From assembly GCA_034509425.1 (NCBI GenBank), contig JAVTVJ010011652.1, positions 7,369,501 through 7,433,500 of the forward strand: 64,000 bases of DNA, in the 5' to 3' direction. Below are positions 27,869 to 37,360 of this stretch, one piece after another. Position 1 is the stretch's first letter. Every line of letters begins with the position of its first letter. A program made the translations under genes and the position numbers. The notes under the pieces were generated by a model, which was not told the origin of the DNA, ran no database searches, and saw only the letters and a program-made list of their open reading frames with translations. Source of the stretch: Eopsaltria australis. Its lineage: Eukaryota > Chordata > Aves > Passeriformes > Petroicidae.

Positions 27869-28543
27869 ATGTACCAGTCCAGCTTTGTGCCACGGGAATA
27901 TTACCCAGCCATGATCCCACCTTCTGCCTACACCTACCCACCGCTGAGGCCTGGGAGAGCAGAAGATGTGTCCAGCCCTGTGATGTTCCCTCCCATCCAC
28001 ATGCACAGCTTCTACAGCCGGCCCATCACCTTTGTGGTGGATCGGAGCAGCTACCCTGACTATGCAGGAGGTCAGGTGGAGTATCATCATCTCTACAGTG
28101 CCTCCAATCCCTACATCCATCCATACCACACCTGGCACTTCCCTCCCATGGTCCCTATTCCTCTCTACAATCCCTATGCAAACTACCATCCCTATGCTGC
28201 CTACCAGAGGTCGGATCAGTGTCGAGACACGTGGCCAGAAGGCTTCACAATGAAAGGGGAGCTTCAATGGGGGAAGCTTGGAAAGGTGTTTGGGCCAAGG
28301 AAAGACCTCCCAGAATTTGTGAAGGATGATCTCCGGAGGGTTTATGGCACCTACCCCCGGACCAATGTTTCCATATCCTATCGGAAAGGAGAGTTCTTGG
28401 TCAAGGGAGACCCCAAGGTAGAAGACCAGGAATATGCAGTGGAAAAAAAGGTCATCCAGCAGGCTATGACCCCCAGTGCCAGCGAGGCAGATGACAGCAG
28501 TGAGGACCGGAACCGTAAGAAGAAAAAGAAACTGAGACATTGA
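27869..28543 (+). CDS. C10orf95: C10orf95-like protein, single coding exon, 224 aa
   Basis: The function is unknown. The exon begins after a good acceptor (CTTCTGTTCTCACAG, AG at 27803-27804), and the first in-frame ATG is 27869. An in-frame codon 27 nt upstream is TTG, not ATG. The N-terminal half is rich in Tyr, Pro and His (MYQSSFVPREYYPAMIPPSA; NPYANYHPYAAYQ), suggesting disorder. The C-terminal half is ordered-looking (KGELQWGKLGKVFGPRKDLP, DDLRRVYGTYPRTNVSISYR), and the tail ends in a lysine cluster KKKKKLRH that could act as a nuclear signal. The assignment rests on position: it is divergent from MFSD13A with mir-146b beyond, as for human C10orf95. I could not align it. Confidence 0.72.
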   Translation: MYQSSFVPREYYPAMIPPSAYTYPPLRPGRAEDVSSPVMFPPIHMHSFYSRPITFVVDRSSYPDYAGGQVEYHHLYSASNPYIHPYHTWHFPPMVPIPLYNPYANYHPYAAYQRSDQCRDTWPEGFTMKGELQWGKLGKVFGPRKDLPEFVKDDLRRVYGTYPRTNVSISYRKGEFLVKGDPKVEDQEYAVEKKVIQQAMTPSASEADDSSEDRNRKKKKKLRH

Positions 28544-29400
28544 GGTAGTCAGACACCCAATAGACAGATACTCCAGTACCCTCATGGGAGCCAGTTGTCA
28601 GCTGGTTTTGGTGCGGTTGTCAAGTAACACAAGCAATGGATGCCACCACTCCTGTTGATTTCTTTTAACTGCTTCCCATTCTCCACCATCTTATGGCAGA
28701 TTTACCCTTTTTGATGCACAGTGCACATCCTGTGAAGAAACCACATGACACTTGGCTGTTGGATCAGCTCAATATTCCTGGTTTTGAAATGAACATTTGA
28801 ATTCCACTGGTTTGGTTGACTGGTCACAGCCTGGTGGGGGATCTCCAAACTGCAGCCCTTGATCAGAGAAGATGGGACTCTTCCTACCTTGTCCAGGGGA
28901 AGGGCCTGTAAGCTGGTTCCCTTCCTGGAGAGAGAAAAGCTGAATTTTTCTTCCAGGCTGAGGGCAGTGCAGGTCCCCGAGGACACAGGGGTTCTTGAAC
29001 ACTCTAAAGATCAATTGCCTGCATGTCTTATCACTGCTGTTTATGACCATATCATTGTGCTTAATCACCATGTGAGGCCTGTATGCAGCACTTCCTACAC
29101 TCTGGTGTCCCCATCCTCTTACACTTGATAATGTGATGCTCAGTACTCCTGGCCACATGTCCTTATTGAAACAGCTGCTGAGGCCCTGCTCTGGGTCTGA
29201 CTTGGCTCTGGTTGGAGGTACTGGCTCTCCAGTGAGGTTACTGGAGTCATGTGAACCACAGCACTTCCATAGCTTGGTGGTTGTACTGGAGGAGCTGTGC
29301 TGAAAGCCTGGAGGGCTGTGAGGGGCTGGGTCTGACTTACTTGTAAAATTCTGTACCTTTTAAACTACTATAAACAATTAAAAAACCCAAATGCAAATAC
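28544..29400 (+). other. C10orf95: 3' UTR of the C10orf95-like gene
   Basis: About 850 bp follow the stop, ending just after an ATTAAA (29378-29383) within CAATTAAAAAACCC. No other gene is recognisable here. The end is inferred from that signal. Confidence 0.55.
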
Positions 29401-29937
29401 TTGTATTTCTGATTCTTAATCACCTAATATCAGTCTCTTTCATGAACAGCTTACAATCAGATCTGGCACCTTTTTGTGAAGTTAGGGATGACTTCTGCTA
29501 TGTTTCATGCCCAGATGTGGTGGTTTGTTCTGCTTGGCAGTACCCTGCCTTGCCCTAGTTTGTTTTCTATCAGCTTCTCTAGGGATTAGCAGGAACTTTG
29601 TGAGCATACAGGAGATCTTCTCTGTCTTCTTGTAGTCTCCTATTTTTCCCCTGACCTACCATATGGGAGGGAATGGGATGCTCCTCATCTGCATAGCAAA
29701 GGAGAGACTGCAAGGGTGAACTTGGAGGCCCTTGGTTGTTCTGAATTGCTATAAAGTGAAAGCAAGTGGATTTTCTTGAAATTTTCTTTTTTTTTTTTTT
29801 TTAGTTCAACAGGTTTTGTTTAGCCAATTGCCAAAGTGTCTCAGTAACTATCTGTATTTCCCCTTTCCTATTTAGCTTCTCAGAAATGTGTTAGCTATGC
29901 TCCCAGACAAAGCTGCAAGAGGGATGAACCAGAAAAA
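29401..29937. other. Spacer between the C10orf95-like gene and the tandem provirus
   Basis: About 540 bp of AT-rich non-coding DNA including a T tract near 29786-29803. It is unrelated to the retrovirus and marks the host side of the insertion. Confidence 0.6.
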
Positions 29938-29943
29938 CTGGTG
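29938..29943. repeat. Left target-site duplication of the tandem provirus (CTGGTG)
   Basis: CTGGTG immediately precedes the first LTR (TGTTGCAG...) and recurs immediately after the third LTR. Six bp is the usual length for alpha- and betaretroviral integrases. No such repeat flanks the middle LTR. Confidence 0.88.
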
Positions 29944-30552
29944 TGTTGCAGTTGTCATGGCAACGTCGGCCCCGGGCTCCCGGAAGGAAGGGTGGTGGGT
30001 GAAACCATCTCGTGGAAAGAATCCCCCGGGAGCCATCCTGACCTTGGTTTAGTCCATTTAGTCTAGGTTACGCCTCTGTTTGATAATTTGTTAGTTGTGT
30101 TGTCTGTCAAGTTCTGTATCCTCCCCTGTTTCTGGAAAGCTCCGTGCAGGTGCTTCTCGGATTGGCCCCTGAACCTTTCTCCCTCCCTCCCTTACTCCCG
30201 GTTGGTTTGTGATTCCTCTCCCTGCCCCAACTCCTCCCCCTTGCTCTGCCGTGATTGGTTGCCTGAGTTGTTTATCCGTCCCTGCACAGCCTTGTCCGGC
30301 GCCACTGTGCTTGGGACGAGGATCAATAAACGTTCCTGTTGCCCAGCATAGTCGCCGCTCCTTATTGCCTTGATTTCGCAGCTACTGGTAGCAAGAACCC
30401 ACGCTTGCGAACACCGAAACCTCAGCACTTGGGATTAGCGTTGCTGTGGGCAGGGAAACCTTAGCCCTGGTGGCGCCCAGGTGGCTGAGGCAACCATCCA
30501 GCAGGTGACCACGAGGCCGCGAAGCCACGAGGTACACTTATTATTTTTAATA
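29944..30552 (+). repeat. LTR 1 (5' outer LTR), 609 bp
   Basis: It starts TGTTGCAG and ends ...TTTTTAATA. It contains an X-box-like GTTGTCATGGCAAC (29951-29964), two inverted CCAAT boxes (GATTGG, near 30158 and 30251) and an AATAAA polyadenylation signal at 30325-30330. By eye it differs from LTR 2 at four positions and from LTR 3 at about fifteen. Confidence 0.93.
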
Positions 30553-30554
30553 AG

Positions 30555-30572
30555 TGGCGCCCAACGTGGGGC
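30555..30572 (+). other. Primer binding site of unit 1, tRNA-Lys(1,2) type
   Basis: TGGCGCCCAACGTGGGGC lies two bases after the LTR end. It matches the 18-nt site complementary to the 3' end of tRNA-Lys1,2 used by betaretroviruses such as Mason-Pfizer monkey virus. Confidence 0.9.
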
Positions 30573-30920
30573 TACGCAAGTAGCTTCAGAAGAGGACTCT
30601 CCTGATACCGAGAAGACCCTGTTGGAGTGCTCCTTGCTACGTGTCCTGAACCCTCTTGTGGAGGTACGGACTCGTAGAAAAGCCGGCGACTCCCTCGACC
30701 TCGACGGACTGAGGCATCGAGGTGAAACCGAGCTCATCAAGGCACCTCACATCTCTCGTTTGTGGATTTACTTTGGCGGTCGTCGCGAGGAGCAGAAGCC
30801 TCGGACGTTGAAAAAACCCCTGCAGGTCGCCACGGAGGTCGAGTGTCCCTCCGGGTGAGTTAACCGCCACGTTTTCTACTTTATTTTAGAGAGTGGGGAA
30901 TTAACCTCTCTTGTTATAGG
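30573..30920 (+). other. Unit 1 untranslated leader with a possible 65-nt intron
   Basis: I see no ATG between the primer site and the gag start. Near the end CTCCGG|GTGAGT (GT at 30855) forms a strong splice donor, and TCTCTTGTTATAG|G (AG at 30918-30919) forms an acceptor one base before the gag ATG. The donor is the probable subgenomic splice donor. The acceptor would allow a very short 65-nt intron that leaves gag intact. Confidence 0.6.
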
Positions 30921-33008
30921 ATGGGCAACCATCAAAGCAAGAGGGAGAAGGAGCTAAGTTTTTTGTATTATAGTTTAAAATACCTTTTGGTTGATTCGGG
31001 GGAAAGTTTTGATAAAAAGTTACTTAAAAAGTTTTTGAAATGGGTACTTGGGAACATTCCTTTCGTTCATCCTAAGTCGGTTTTTACGCTTTCGTATTGG
31101 GATGACGTCGGGGAAAAATTAACCGATAGATTTGAGGGGGGAGATTTTTCAGTTAAACGGTTTTTTGGGTTGCAGACTTTAATTTATAATGTTTTAGTTA
31201 ATGAGTTTGGGGAGGGTTTGAGTGCGGGTGACGTTAGTTCCCCTACCCCTGATCGTGTTCATGAATCCCTCATTCCGCCCCCCTCTATCCCGGTGGCTGA
31301 CCATGCGCCGGTACGCCCGTCTCGCGAAAGCAAGCGGGTTGAAATCGGAGACGATGGAAGTCTCCACCGAAGCACGGCAGTCACCAACCCTTTCTACCCT
31401 GAGTCTGGCCAGCCCAGGGTGGACCCATTCCTCACAATTTACCCCAGTTCGCCGTCCCCAGTTGCGCGGATTCCCCCTCCGAGTTATAGTAGTTTTGAAT
31501 TTAAGGGAACGCCACAAAATGGCGTCGGGAGAAATTTTGCTGCGCCATTGCAAGATGGCGGATCGGGACTTTTGCCGCAATGCGGCAGCGGTTTGGACTT
31601 TGGCGCGCGTGCGAACCGGAGTGACGTGAATCCCTTCTACCCCGCCCCCTCCTCCCTAGCCCCCACCCCCGCGTCGAGTTACACGTCGGTCACACCCCCT
31701 GCAGCCGATGATGTCATTGCGTCGGGGCCCCTCCTTCCTCCCGCCCACGAAGTTCCCCGCCCCCTCGATCGCCCCACCCCTTACCCTGTAACTCCCACCC
31801 CAGTCCCGCCTCCAATCCCGCCCAGACCCGCCCCTGCCGGGAACCCCGCCCCTCCCGTTGGCGTGCCCGCCCCCTTGTTTACCCACGCTGTACCCCTTCC
31901 GGTTTCCCACGGTCTACCTTCCGGTTCCCACGGTCCTACCCTGGAAGCGGGAAGGGATGAGGCCTATCCCACCCGGGCCTCCGAAGCCTATACCACCGGG
32001 GCCTCTCCCCCATCGCAGTTGCCGGTAGCCGTGCCCTTTGCGGCACCGGTGACGTACAACCGGCAGCGTAACACCGCGCGGTGGGAACCCATACAGCAAG
32101 GAGTAATTAAGGATATTTGCAAAGCGAGTCAGGAGTTTGGGCGCGCGTCTCCCTATTTCAAGGGGTTGATAAACTCCACGTTTGAAGCATCGTTGTTGGT
32201 GCCACACGATTTAAAACTCCTGATGTCGAGCCTTTTAATCGAACCGGATTTCTGGGTTTGGGAAAGCAGGTGGCACAGGGAGCTGCAAAAGTTACTTGCC
32301 ACCTATCGCGGTGACCCCGCCAAAGCCTCCCTCACTATGGAACACCTTAGTGGGGAGGGAGCGTTTTCGGAACCCGGGGAGCAAGCCAAAAACATTCCGG
32401 CTGAAATCCTTAAAGACATACAGCGGGCAGCGCGATCGGTGCTGTTTAGTTTAGCCGCTGACGGTGACCCTGCTCAGGGTTACACCGCCATAAAGCAGGG
32501 TCCCCAAGAGAGGTTTGTTACCTTTGTAAATAGACTTCGGGAGTCCGTGGCGCGTGCAGTTACCAACCCGGTCGTGCAAAAAGAGATGCTAGTGGAACTT
32601 GTTAGGGAAAACTCTAATGAGGAGTGCCGTAGGGTCATTGAGCTGATGCCTTGGGAGCCTCCGCCCACCATCGAGCTTATTACTGAGTGCTGCTCCCAAG
32701 TGAGGCTGCCAAAGCCAGAGACCCCTGACTTGGCGAAAGTAAAACCCAAACCCACGCATTCCTATGGCATCACAGCAGCGCCAGCTGAAAAACGTTGTTA
32801 TAACTGTGGGAAGTTAGGTCATTTTATCAAAGACTGTAGACTCCCTCGCAAAGGACATTTTAACTGCACTAACTCTGTGAATCCCGAGTTACCGGCAGGT
32901 CCCGCCTCTCATCAAAACAACGTGACAGCCCAACCCCCGCCGTGTTCCTGTTGCCACTCCTCGGGAAACGGGAAGGGGAGGGCGGGTCAGTGCCGCGCTC
33001 CGCAATAA
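30921..33008 (+). CDS. gag: Gag polyprotein, unit 1, open frame of 695 aa
   Basis: Gag builds the retroviral core. The start MGNHQ gives an N-terminal Gly for myristoylation. Residues 1 to about 100 form a matrix-like domain (LYYSLKYLLVDSGESFDKKL). A long Pro-rich spacer follows and contains a PPSY late-domain motif at residues 186-189 (31476-31487). The capsid domain runs from about residue 370 and contains the major homology region starting near residue 524 (IKQGPQERFVTFVNRL). One CCHC zinc knuckle (CYNCGKLGHFIKDC) starts at residue 626; a later Cys-rich patch is not canonical. The frame is unbroken to TAA at 33006-33008, overlapping pro in the -1 frame. Confidence 0.9.
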   Translation: MGNHQSKREKELSFLYYSLKYLLVDSGESFDKKLLKKFLKWVLGNIPFVHPKSVFTLSYWDDVGEKLTDRFEGGDFSVKRFFGLQTLIYNVLVNEFGEGLSAGDVSSPTPDRVHESLIPPPSIPVADHAPVRPSRESKRVEIGDDGSLHRSTAVTNPFYPESGQPRVDPFLTIYPSSPSPVARIPPPSYSSFEFKGTPQNGVGRNFAAPLQDGGSGLLPQCGSGLDFGARANRSDVNPFYPAPSSLAPTPASSYTSVTPPAADDVIASGPLLPPAHEVPRPLDRPTPYPVTPTPVPPPIPPRPAPAGNPAPPVGVPAPLFTHAVPLPVSHGLPSGSHGPTLEAGRDEAYPTRASEAYTTGASPPSQLPVAVPFAAPVTYNRQRNTARWEPIQQGVIKDICKASQEFGRASPYFKGLINSTFEASLLVPHDLKLLMSSLLIEPDFWVWESRWHRELQKLLATYRGDPAKASLTMEHLSGEGAFSEPGEQAKNIPAEILKDIQRAARSVLFSLAADGDPAQGYTAIKQGPQERFVTFVNRLRESVARAVTNPVVQKEMLVELVRENSNEECRRVIELMPWEPPPTIELITECCSQVRLPKPETPDLAKVKPKPTHSYGITAAPAEKRCYNCGKLGHFIKDCRLPRKGHFNCTNSVNPELPAGPASHQNNVTAQPPPCSCCHSSGNGKGRAGQCRAPQ

Positions 33009-33799
33009 ATAAGTCAAACGCTGCACCTGGAGAGTCCACGACATCGACTTCACCGACCTACAGAAGAGTCACGAGAATTCAACAGCTAGCGCGTCCACAT
33101 TCGACAACGCGGCACTCTGCAGAGCCCTCGCCGAGTGTCTCCAATCGCCTGGATGTGGTGAGCTCGTTCGTTTTACATCTCACGGACACCACACCTCACC
33201 ACGTTGCTGTGGAACTGATAAATGCACCACACCACCCGTGCACATTACTTATAGTGGGAGATTCTATAAGAGGTCCCCCAGGACTTTTTGTGATCCCGGA
33301 GGTGAAACTTTATCAACCTAAAAAACCTATCGGTGTCACCATCATGTTAAATACCACACCCTGGTTTTTGCCTAAAGGGACTTGGCTAGGCCAAGCACTG
33401 ATCTTACCCGAGAACATCCCTAGGGACACACGAACTCCGTTTGTATGGTGGACCCAGGTAGTTGGTACAGACAAACCATTCACTGACTGTAAGCTTATTA
33501 ATGGCCAGAGTTCTGTCACCAGGGCCGGAATGATAGATACGGGATCTGATGTTACTATCATTGCTGACACAGAGTGGCCATCTGACTGGGGCACCAAAGA
33601 CTTGAACGAATCCCTAAAGGGAGTCGGGGGAACAGTGTCTGCTAAAAGGGTGAAATCGGACATTCTTATCGAGGGTCCCGATGGACATGTAGGGACCGTG
33701 AGGCCATTCATAGTTTCCTCGGGTTTTACACTGTGGGGCAGAGACCTGCTAGACCAGTGGGGTGCGAGGATTGAGATCCCTCCGCCTCAGGATTTTTAG
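32942..33799 (+). CDS. pro: Pro (aspartic protease with dUTPase-like N-part), unit 1
   Basis: This is the retroviral protease that cleaves Gag and Pol. It is expressed by -1 frameshifting at GGGAAAC (32963-32969), so the true entry is there and the upstream part overlaps gag. The catalytic DTGS is at 33536-33547 and a C-terminal GRDLLDQWG matches the conserved GRD/GRN helix of retropepsins. The 110-odd residues before it (ELINAPHHPCTLLIVGD ... LPKGTWLGQALILPE) resemble a worn dUTPase, which betaretroviruses carry in this position, but the dUTPase active-site motifs are not clear. It ends TAG at 33797-33799. Confidence 0.85.
   Translation: MFLLPLLGKREGEGGSVPRSAINKSNAAPGESTTSTSPTYRRVTRIQQLARPHSTTRHSAEPSPSVSNRLDVVSSFVLHLTDTTPHHVAVELINAPHHPCTLLIVGDSIRGPPGLFVIPEVKLYQPKKPIGVTIMLNTTPWFLPKGTWLGQALILPENIPRDTRTPFVWWTQVVGTDKPFTDCKLINGQSSVTRAGMIDTGSDVTIIADTEWPSDWGTKDLNESLKGVGGTVSAKRVKSDILIEGPDGHVGTVRPFIVSSGFTLWGRDLLDQWGARIEIPPPQDF
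32963..32969 (+). promoter_or_regulatory. gag-pro -1 frameshift heptamer GGGAAAC, unit 1
   Basis: G GGA AAC is in the correct phase with gag (…S-G-N-G…), and slipping gives GGG AAA in the pro frame. The same heptamer serves gag-pro in Mason-Pfizer monkey virus. A GC-rich segment follows, as needed for a stimulatory fold. Confidence 0.85.
33790..33796 (+). promoter_or_regulatory. pro-pol -1 frameshift heptamer GGATTTT, unit 1
   Basis: G GAT TTT sits directly before the pro stop TAG and in phase with pro; slipping to GGA TTT opens pol. It resembles the GGATTTA pro-pol site of mouse mammary tumour virus. Confidence 0.85.
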
Positions 33800-36060
33800 T
33801 GGGGGCCACCTCAAAGCGCGCTGGGCCACAAGTTCCACCCATTAAGTGGCTGTCTGATAAACCCATCCGGATTGAGCAGTGGCCCCTACGAGGTGATAAG
33901 TTAAGCGCGCTCCACGAACTGGTCGACGAACAGCTGAAACTAGGTCGCATTACACCATTCCACAGCCCGTGGAACTCTCCGATATTTGTAATAAAAAAGC
34001 CCAAATCTGACAGTTATAGACTACTGCACGACCTTCGTGCCATTAATGCGGTGATAGAGGAGATGGGCCCCCTGCAGCCTGGACTCCCATCACCAGCACT
34101 GTTGCCAAGGGGGTGGCCCGTCACCATAATAGACATTAAAGACTGTTTCTTTAGTATCCCTCTGCATCCTGCAGATGCTCCCAGGTTTGCCTTCACAGTG
34201 CCTGCAATCAATCGGGAGGAACCTGTGCGACGCTACCATTGGCTCGTCCTCCCCCAGGGAATGAGAAATTCCCCCTCCCTTTGCCAATGGTACGTCTCCG
34301 GGGTCCTCTCTCCGGTACGAAAGGCATTTCCAGCTGTCCGCATCCTGCACTACATGGACGACATACTCGTCTGCGCACCTTCGCAAGAACAGCTACAACC
34401 AGCCCTGACTGCAGTTCTCCAGGCCATCGAGAACGTCGGTATGAAGGTGAATCCTAAGAAAATACAGTCCACGTCACCTTGGAATTATTTGGGGTCACGT
34501 ATCACCAGCACCTTCATTGAGCCTCAACTGATGAAACTTCCTGAAGAGCCTGCCACGCTTCGTGAGTTGCATCAGTTGTGTGGATCTATCAATTGGCTGC
34601 GACCCTTCCTAGGACTGAAGAACACAGACTTGCAGCCTTTGTTTCAACTCCTGCGGGGAGGCCGTGCCCTGGATGCACCCATTCAATTCACCACAGAGGC
34701 GAGAGGGGCAGTTAGTAAAGTACTAACAGCACTACACACAAAACGGACACATAGGATTAACCCGGTTCTTTCCTTCCGTTTCAGCATTCTAGGGAAGAAC
34801 CCGAAATACCATGGGTTAATATTTCAATGGGATGAGCAGGTGAGGGATCCCCTCCTGATAGTGGAGTGGATATTCCTACCTAATACGCCATCCAAAACAA
34901 TCACGACGCCACAAGAGCTGGTGGCCGAGCTTATAATCAAAGCTTGCCAGCGTCTCCGTGCCCTGGCTGGCTGTGATTTTGCGTGCATCCAAACCCCCTG
35001 GAAGAGAGATCAATTTGAGTCTGTCTTCCAGGAGAGTGAACATCTCCAATTAGCTCTGGAAAACTTCTCCGGTCAAATTGGGCACCAAAAGCTAAAACAC
35101 CATCTTTTTAATTCGGATTTTCATTTGGCCCCAGAATTTGTTCAAAGTAAAACTCCAATTCCTGATGCCCTAACCATTTTCACAGACGGCTCTGGGTCCT
35201 CCCACAAGGCTGTGCTGACGTGGGAAAATCCAGAGACCCTCGAGTGGGAAGAGGAAATTCTGGTGGTTGAGGGTTCTCCTCAAATTGCTGAGTTATCCGC
35301 CGTTGTTAAGGCATTCGAGCGGTTCCAGGAGCAACCGATAAATTTGGTGACAGATTCGGCCTATGTAGCGGGGATTGTTTCCAGGATTGAACATTCTCTA
35401 TTGAAAGAGGTGAGTCATCAAAGACTTTTTGGGTTGCTTGCATCTTTGTTACAGCTCCTTTCCCACCGCAAGCATCCCTTCTTTGTAATGCACACAAGGT
35501 CACACACCAACCTACCCGGTTACATCGCAGAAGGTAATCAGAGAGCTGATGCATTAGCGATGTCTGTGCACAATTGTTCAGTTCCTGACGTTGTGGCACA
35601 GGCACGTTTAAGCCACCAATTCTACCATCAAAATGCCCCTGCCCTCCGTAGGATGTTTAACCTGTCCTCGGAGCAGGCTAGGGCCATAGTGGCAACATGT
35701 CCGTCCTGTCAGAAACATCAGATTCCTGCCTTTAACGCTGGGGTCAATCCCCGAGGTCTCCATTCTAACGAGGTATGGCAAGCAGACATAACCCATTATG
35801 CACCTTTTGGTCGTCTTAAATATATTCATGTATCAACTGACACATTTTCTGGTGCCACCTTTGCGTCGGTTCACACCGGAGAAAAGGCAAGAGACGTTAA
35901 AAAACATTTTCTAATGGCATTTTCTGTTTTAGGAGTGCCGAAGTCTATAAAAACTGATAATGGACCTTGTTATGTTTCAGCTAGTTTTAAAAAATTTTTA
36001 CAGGAATGGGGAATTAGCCATACCACGGCATACCCCATTCCCCAACTGGCCAAGCTATAG
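33799..36060 (+). pseudogene. pol: Pol (RT-RNase H-integrase), unit 1, frameshifted in integrase
   Basis: Pol copies viral RNA and integrates the DNA. Translation enters from pro by -1 frameshift; there is no ATG of its own. Reverse transcriptase shows LLHDLRAIN and YMDD (34351-34362). RNase H acidic residues are visible at 35185 (TDGSG), 35290 (AELSA), 35353 (TDSAY) and 35548 (RADA). Integrase shows an HHCC-type zinc region and catalytic Asp codons at 35785 and 35956. A one-base deletion relative to unit 2 near 36024 shifts the frame and ends it at TAG 36058-36060, before the catalytic Glu. RNase H has four extra residues (12 bp near 35425) relative to unit 2. Confidence 0.9.
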
Positions 36061-36476
36061 TTGAAAGAAAACATCAGGAGATTAAACGCATCCTTGAGCA
36101 GCAGCAGCGGGGAGGGACAGAGGAAAAGACGCCCATTGAGCGACTCTGTAAGGTGTTGTTTACCTTAAATTTTCTAAATTGTACTGATTCGGAGCCTTCC
36201 CCCCCCGTCTTTAGACATTTCACAAATTCGGCCAGGATGAAATTGGCAGAAAAACCTCTTGTGCTGTTCAAGGATCCGGAAAATGGCCAGGTTAAAGGTC
36301 CAGTCGAGCTGATTGTATGGGGAAGAGGGTATGGGTGTGTTTCTACAACAGCAGGTCCCCGGTGGATCCCAGCGAGAGCAATCCACCCATACCTCCAGAG
36401 TGACCCACAGACCCCACAGGACAACCAGAACGTCAGCTTCGCATGGAAGCGAAGAAGAAAGAAGGCAACATCATAG
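36061..36476 (+). pseudogene. pol: Detached 3' end of unit 1 pol
   Basis: Beyond the frameshift the original integrase C-terminal frame resumes and can be followed to the Lys/Arg-rich end (KRRRKKATS) and TAG at 36474-36476. It matches the end of the unbroken unit 2 pol. It is not translated as part of unit 1 Pol because of the upstream break. Confidence 0.85.
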
Positions 36477-36858
36477 ACTGTGTTCCAACCATGAGCAGCT
36501 AAGAGCACCAGCAACAATGCTCAAAACCTTCACAGCCCTACTCCCCTTTCCCCTTTTCCCCACCCCACACTTACCTGAATGTTCTATCCTTACCCTGTCC
36601 TTGTTGTCATCATGGGCGACAGAACTGTTGTCCACCCTTGTTTGGATTTTAGTTATCATTTTAATTGTGCTCTGTTTGTTTTCATGTTTAAAAAATGTCC
36701 TTGTTTCTATGATTTCTCGTTCTTTCTTAGAAAACAAGAAACGGGGAGATGTTGCAGTTGTCATGGCAACGTCGGCCCCGGGCTCCCGGAAGGAAGGGTG
36801 GTGGGTGAAACCATCTCGTGGAAAGAATCCCCCGGGAGCCATCCTGACCTTGGTTTAG
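36331..36858 (+). pseudogene. env: Env remnant, unit 1: leader-like and membrane-anchor segments
   Basis: A frame overlapping the end of pol runs through the polypurine tract and about 110 bases into LTR 2. Possible starts are ATG 36331 and ATG 36517 (MLKTFTALLPF, signal-peptide-like). It contains one strong transmembrane segment (WILVIILIVLCLFSCL) and a basic tail (ENKKRG). The position and overlap with pol are those of a betaretroviral env, but the surface subunit and nearly all of the ectodomain are missing. Surface and fusion features are absent, so this is a relic, not a functional envelope. Confidence 0.7.
36736..36749 (+). other. Polypurine tract before LTR 2
   Basis: AAGAAACGGGGAGA directly abuts the LTR start. 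It is the plus-strand DNA primer typical of retroviruses. Confidence 0.85.
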
Positions 36859-37358
36859 TCCATTTAGTCTAGGTTACGCCTCTGTTTGATAATTTGTTAG
36901 TTGTGTTGTCTGTCAAGTTTTGTATCCTCCCCTGTTTCTGGAAAGCTCCGTGCAGGTGCTTCTCGGATTGGCCCCTGAACCTTTCTCCCTCCCTCCCTTA
37001 CTCCCGGTTGGTTTGTGATTCCTCTCCCCGCCCCAACTCCTCCCCCTTGCTCTGCCGTGATTGGTTGCCTGAGTTGTTTATCCGTCCCTGCACAGCCTTG
37101 TCCGGCGCCATTGTGCTTGGGACGAGGATCAATAAACGTTCCTGTTGCCCAGCATAGTCGCCGCTCCTTATTGCCTTGATTTCGCAGCTACTGGTAGCAA
37201 GAACCCACGCTTGCGAACACCGAAACCTCAGCACTTGGGATTAGCGTTGCTGTGGGCAGGGAAACCTTAGCCCTGGTGGCGCCCGGGTGGCTGAGGCAAC
37301 CATCCAGCAGGTGACCACGAGGCCGCGAAGCCACGAGGTACACTTATTATTTTTAATA
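36750..37358 (+). repeat. LTR 2 (central LTR shared by both units), 609 bp
   Basis: It serves as 3' LTR of unit 1 and 5' LTR of unit 2. The X-box-like motif is at 36757-36770 and AATAAA at 37131-37136. It is closer to LTR 1 (four differences by eye) than to LTR 3 (about thirteen). No target duplication flanks it. Confidence 0.93.
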
Positions 37359-37360
37359 AG

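Noticed and set aside
27815..28585. 256-codon minus-strand open frame opposite the C10orf95-like exon
   Set aside because: It is the antisense shadow of a Tyr/Pro-rich coding exon with a good acceptor and ATG on the plus strand.
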